Both the position numbers and the translations under genes were made by a program. The notes beneath the pieces are model-generated. The model was given only the letters and a program-made list of their open reading frames with translations, had not been told where the DNA came from and did no database searches. Shown piece after piece: positions 6,423 through 7,822 of a stretch of DNA of 7,822 nt; position 1 is the stretch's first letter; the number at the start of each line of letters is the position of its first letter. The stretch lies in contig DMAP01000298.1 in NCBI GenBank assembly GCA_003446975.1, positions 1 through 7,822 on the forward strand, given 5' to 3'. Origin of the DNA: Clostridiales bacterium. GTDB taxonomy: Bacteria > Bacillota > Clostridia > Tissierellales > Dethiosulfatibacteraceae.

Positions 6423-7703
6423 ATGTTTGAAATTATCAACAATGAGCTACATATCGATGGATACTCGACAACACAATTGGTCAAAGAATATGGCACGCCT
6501 TTATACGTTTATTCTGAAAATAAAATCATTGATCAGATTAATGAGATAAAGACATCTTTCTTGGATAAATACCCAAGAACACATGCTGCTTATGCCTGTA
6601 AGGCTTTCTGCACCCTCTACATGTGCAAATTGATTGAAAGAGAAGGATTATGGCTTGATGTTGTGAGTGGTGGTGAGTTATTCACAGCAATCAAAGCGGG
6701 CTTTCCCAATGACAGAATTGAGTTCAACGGCAACAACAAATCTGAGGCTGAGCTTCTGATGTCACTGGAATATAACATTGCAAGGATTGTTGTGGACAAT
6801 GTTTCTGAATTGGTTTTTCTGGAAGAGCTATGTAAAAAAAGAGGCCAAAAGACTAAAATTCTTTTCAGAGTTACCCCGGGTGTTGGTAGTTCAACACATG
6901 AATATATTACGACTGGTACAAAGGATTCAAAATTCGGTATACCTTTAGATGAAAGCATCATCTATCCAGCAATCGAGTATGCTATTAAGAGCACTCACTT
7001 GGACTTCTTGGGTTTTCACTTCCATGTTGGCTCTCAACTAAATGATATTAAAGCTCATACTGGTGCTTTGGAAACAGTATTGAATTTGCTAAAAGAGACC
7101 AAATCTAGATTTGATTACGAAATCAAGGATTTCAATATGGGTGGAGGTTTTGGCATTAAATATACAGATGAAGATATTCCTCTAAAGATTTCAGATTTTG
7201 TTGATCCTATTATGAAACGTTTGACGGACTTTTGCAACGAGAATCATTTAGTAAGACCAGCTGTATCGATGGAACCTGGTCGATTTATCATAGGAGAGGC
7301 AGGGTTCCAACTATACACTGTGGGAAATATCAAGGAAATCCCAGGCATAAGAACCTATGTGTCAATTGATGGTGGAATGACAGACAATATCAGACCGGGA
7401 TTATACGGTGCAAAGTATGATGCAATCATTGCCAATAAGGCAGATGACCCTAAGGACTCAGTTGTTTATATCAGTGGTAAGTGCTGCGAATCAACAGATA
7501 TAATCATTAAAAACCTAAAATGTCATTTGCCTGAAAGTGGAGATATTCTTGCTGTTTTTTCTACCGGTGCTTATGGCTATTCCATGGCGAACAACTATAA
7601 TAAACTACCTTTTCCAGCTGTTGTAACCATTAAAGATGGTAAGCCTGAACTAATTGTAAAAAGACAATCCTATGAACAGATAATAGAAAACGAGATTCTT
7701 TGA
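6423..7703 (+). CDS. lysA: Diaminopimelate decarboxylase
   Basis: It decarboxylates meso-diaminopimelate to L-lysine with pyridoxal phosphate, the last step of the DAP pathway. The 426-residue product shows the alanine-racemase-like barrel with the PLP lysine K60 in YACKAF, H201 in the GFHFHVGSQ motif, the phosphate-binding GGGFG (240-244), EPGR (284-287), and the partner-subunit catalytic motif CCESTD (354-359, C355 and E356). YGYSMANNYN (384-393) is the usual late motif that places the substrate. The ATG at 6423 follows AGGAG (6412-6416) by six bases; the in-frame ATG at 6342 would put the promoter inside the gene and is rejected. It is transcribed away from dapF, which makes its substrate, and converges on the 5S rRNA gene. 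Confidence 0.95.
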   Translation: MFEIINNELHIDGYSTTQLVKEYGTPLYVYSENKIIDQINEIKTSFLDKYPRTHAAYACKAFCTLYMCKLIEREGLWLDVVSGGELFTAIKAGFPNDRIEFNGNNKSEAELLMSLEYNIARIVVDNVSELVFLEELCKKRGQKTKILFRVTPGVGSSTHEYITTGTKDSKFGIPLDESIIYPAIEYAIKSTHLDFLGFHFHVGSQLNDIKAHTGALETVLNLLKETKSRFDYEIKDFNMGGGFGIKYTDEDIPLKISDFVDPIMKRLTDFCNENHLVRPAVSMEPGRFIIGEAGFQLYTVGNIKEIPGIRTYVSIDGGMTDNIRPGLYGAKYDAIIANKADDPKDSVVYISGKCCESTDIIIKNLKCHLPESGDILAVFSTGAYGYSMANNYNKLPFPAVVTIKDGKPELIVKRQSYEQIIENEIL

Positions 7704-7730
7704 ATATTCTTAAGATTAAATATAACACTA

Positions 7731-7762
7731 AAAAACCACCTATCTAAATGACGGGTGGTTTT
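7731..7762. terminator. Two-way terminator between lysA and the 5S rRNA gene
   Basis: AAAACCACC (7732-7740) and GGTGGTTTT (7754-7762) pair around a 13-nt loop. Read on -, the stem ends in a run of six Ts after GGTGG, a good terminator for the rRNA operon. Read on +, it ends GGTGGTTTTCTCTT, weaker but adequate for lysA, whose stop is 28 bases upstream. Confidence 0.85.
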
Positions 7763-7770
7763 CTCTTGAA

Positions 7771-7822
7771 TCCAGCGACGACCTACTTTCCCAGGCAGTC
7801 ACCCACCAAGTATCATCAGCGC
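7771..7822 (-). rRNA. rrf: 5S ribosomal RNA, 3' part only
   Basis: The - strand reads from the window edge through GATACTTGGTGGGTGACTG, CCTGGGAAAGTAGG and ends GTCGTCGCTGGA, the conserved 3' half of bacterial 5S rRNA, closest in wording to clostridial sequences as I recall them. The terminal CTGGA would close helix I with a 5' TCCAG outside the window. The 5' part is cut off. The 3' end is set at 7771 from the helix; a terminator follows after eight bases, so this is probably the end of an rRNA operon. Confidence 0.88.

Overview
The window reads as a chromosomal housekeeping segment of an AT-rich, Gram-positive-type anaerobe, most likely a clostridial Bacillota. The grounds are the strong GGAGG-type ribosome binding sites, a 5S rRNA 3' end of clostridial type, meso-diaminopimelate metabolism (DapF and LysA), and a B12-dependent monomeric ribonucleotide reductase. 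The genus cannot be told from this sequence. No mobile element, CRISPR array or tRNA was seen.

Layout. Positions 1-148 are ambiguous: a short reading frame on + ends at 108, but a strong promoter on - (112-140) points the other way. A hairpin terminator (138-176) closes nrdJ, the class II ribonucleoside-triphosphate reductase (188-2542, -). Upstream of nrdJ (2543-2782) lies the most densely built regulatory region in the window. It holds a near-consensus promoter, two NrdR-box-like palindromes 42 bp apart (one on the -10, one on the ribosome binding site), and a terminator-like hairpin whose loop contains the -10. Next come ung (uracil-DNA glycosylase), an M55 D-aminopeptidase, dapF and an M19 dipeptidase, all on - (2783-6229). 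The last three are tightly spaced and look like one operon running M19 to dapF to M55, perhaps continuing into ung. A divergent promoter region (6230-6422) separates them from lysA on + (6423-7703). lysA converges on the 3' end of a 5S rRNA gene (- strand, cut by the window edge), and the two share a two-way terminator.

How the genes fit together. DapF and LysA are the last two steps of lysine synthesis (LL-DAP to meso-DAP to lysine). The M19 and M55 peptidases belong to families that cut peptides with D-residues, so the cluster may link recovery of cell-wall peptides to the DAP/lysine pool; that link is inference. NrdJ makes dNTPs and Ung removes uracil from DNA. They lie in tandem, and the hairpin between them could keep ung transcription from running into the NrdR-controlled nrdJ.
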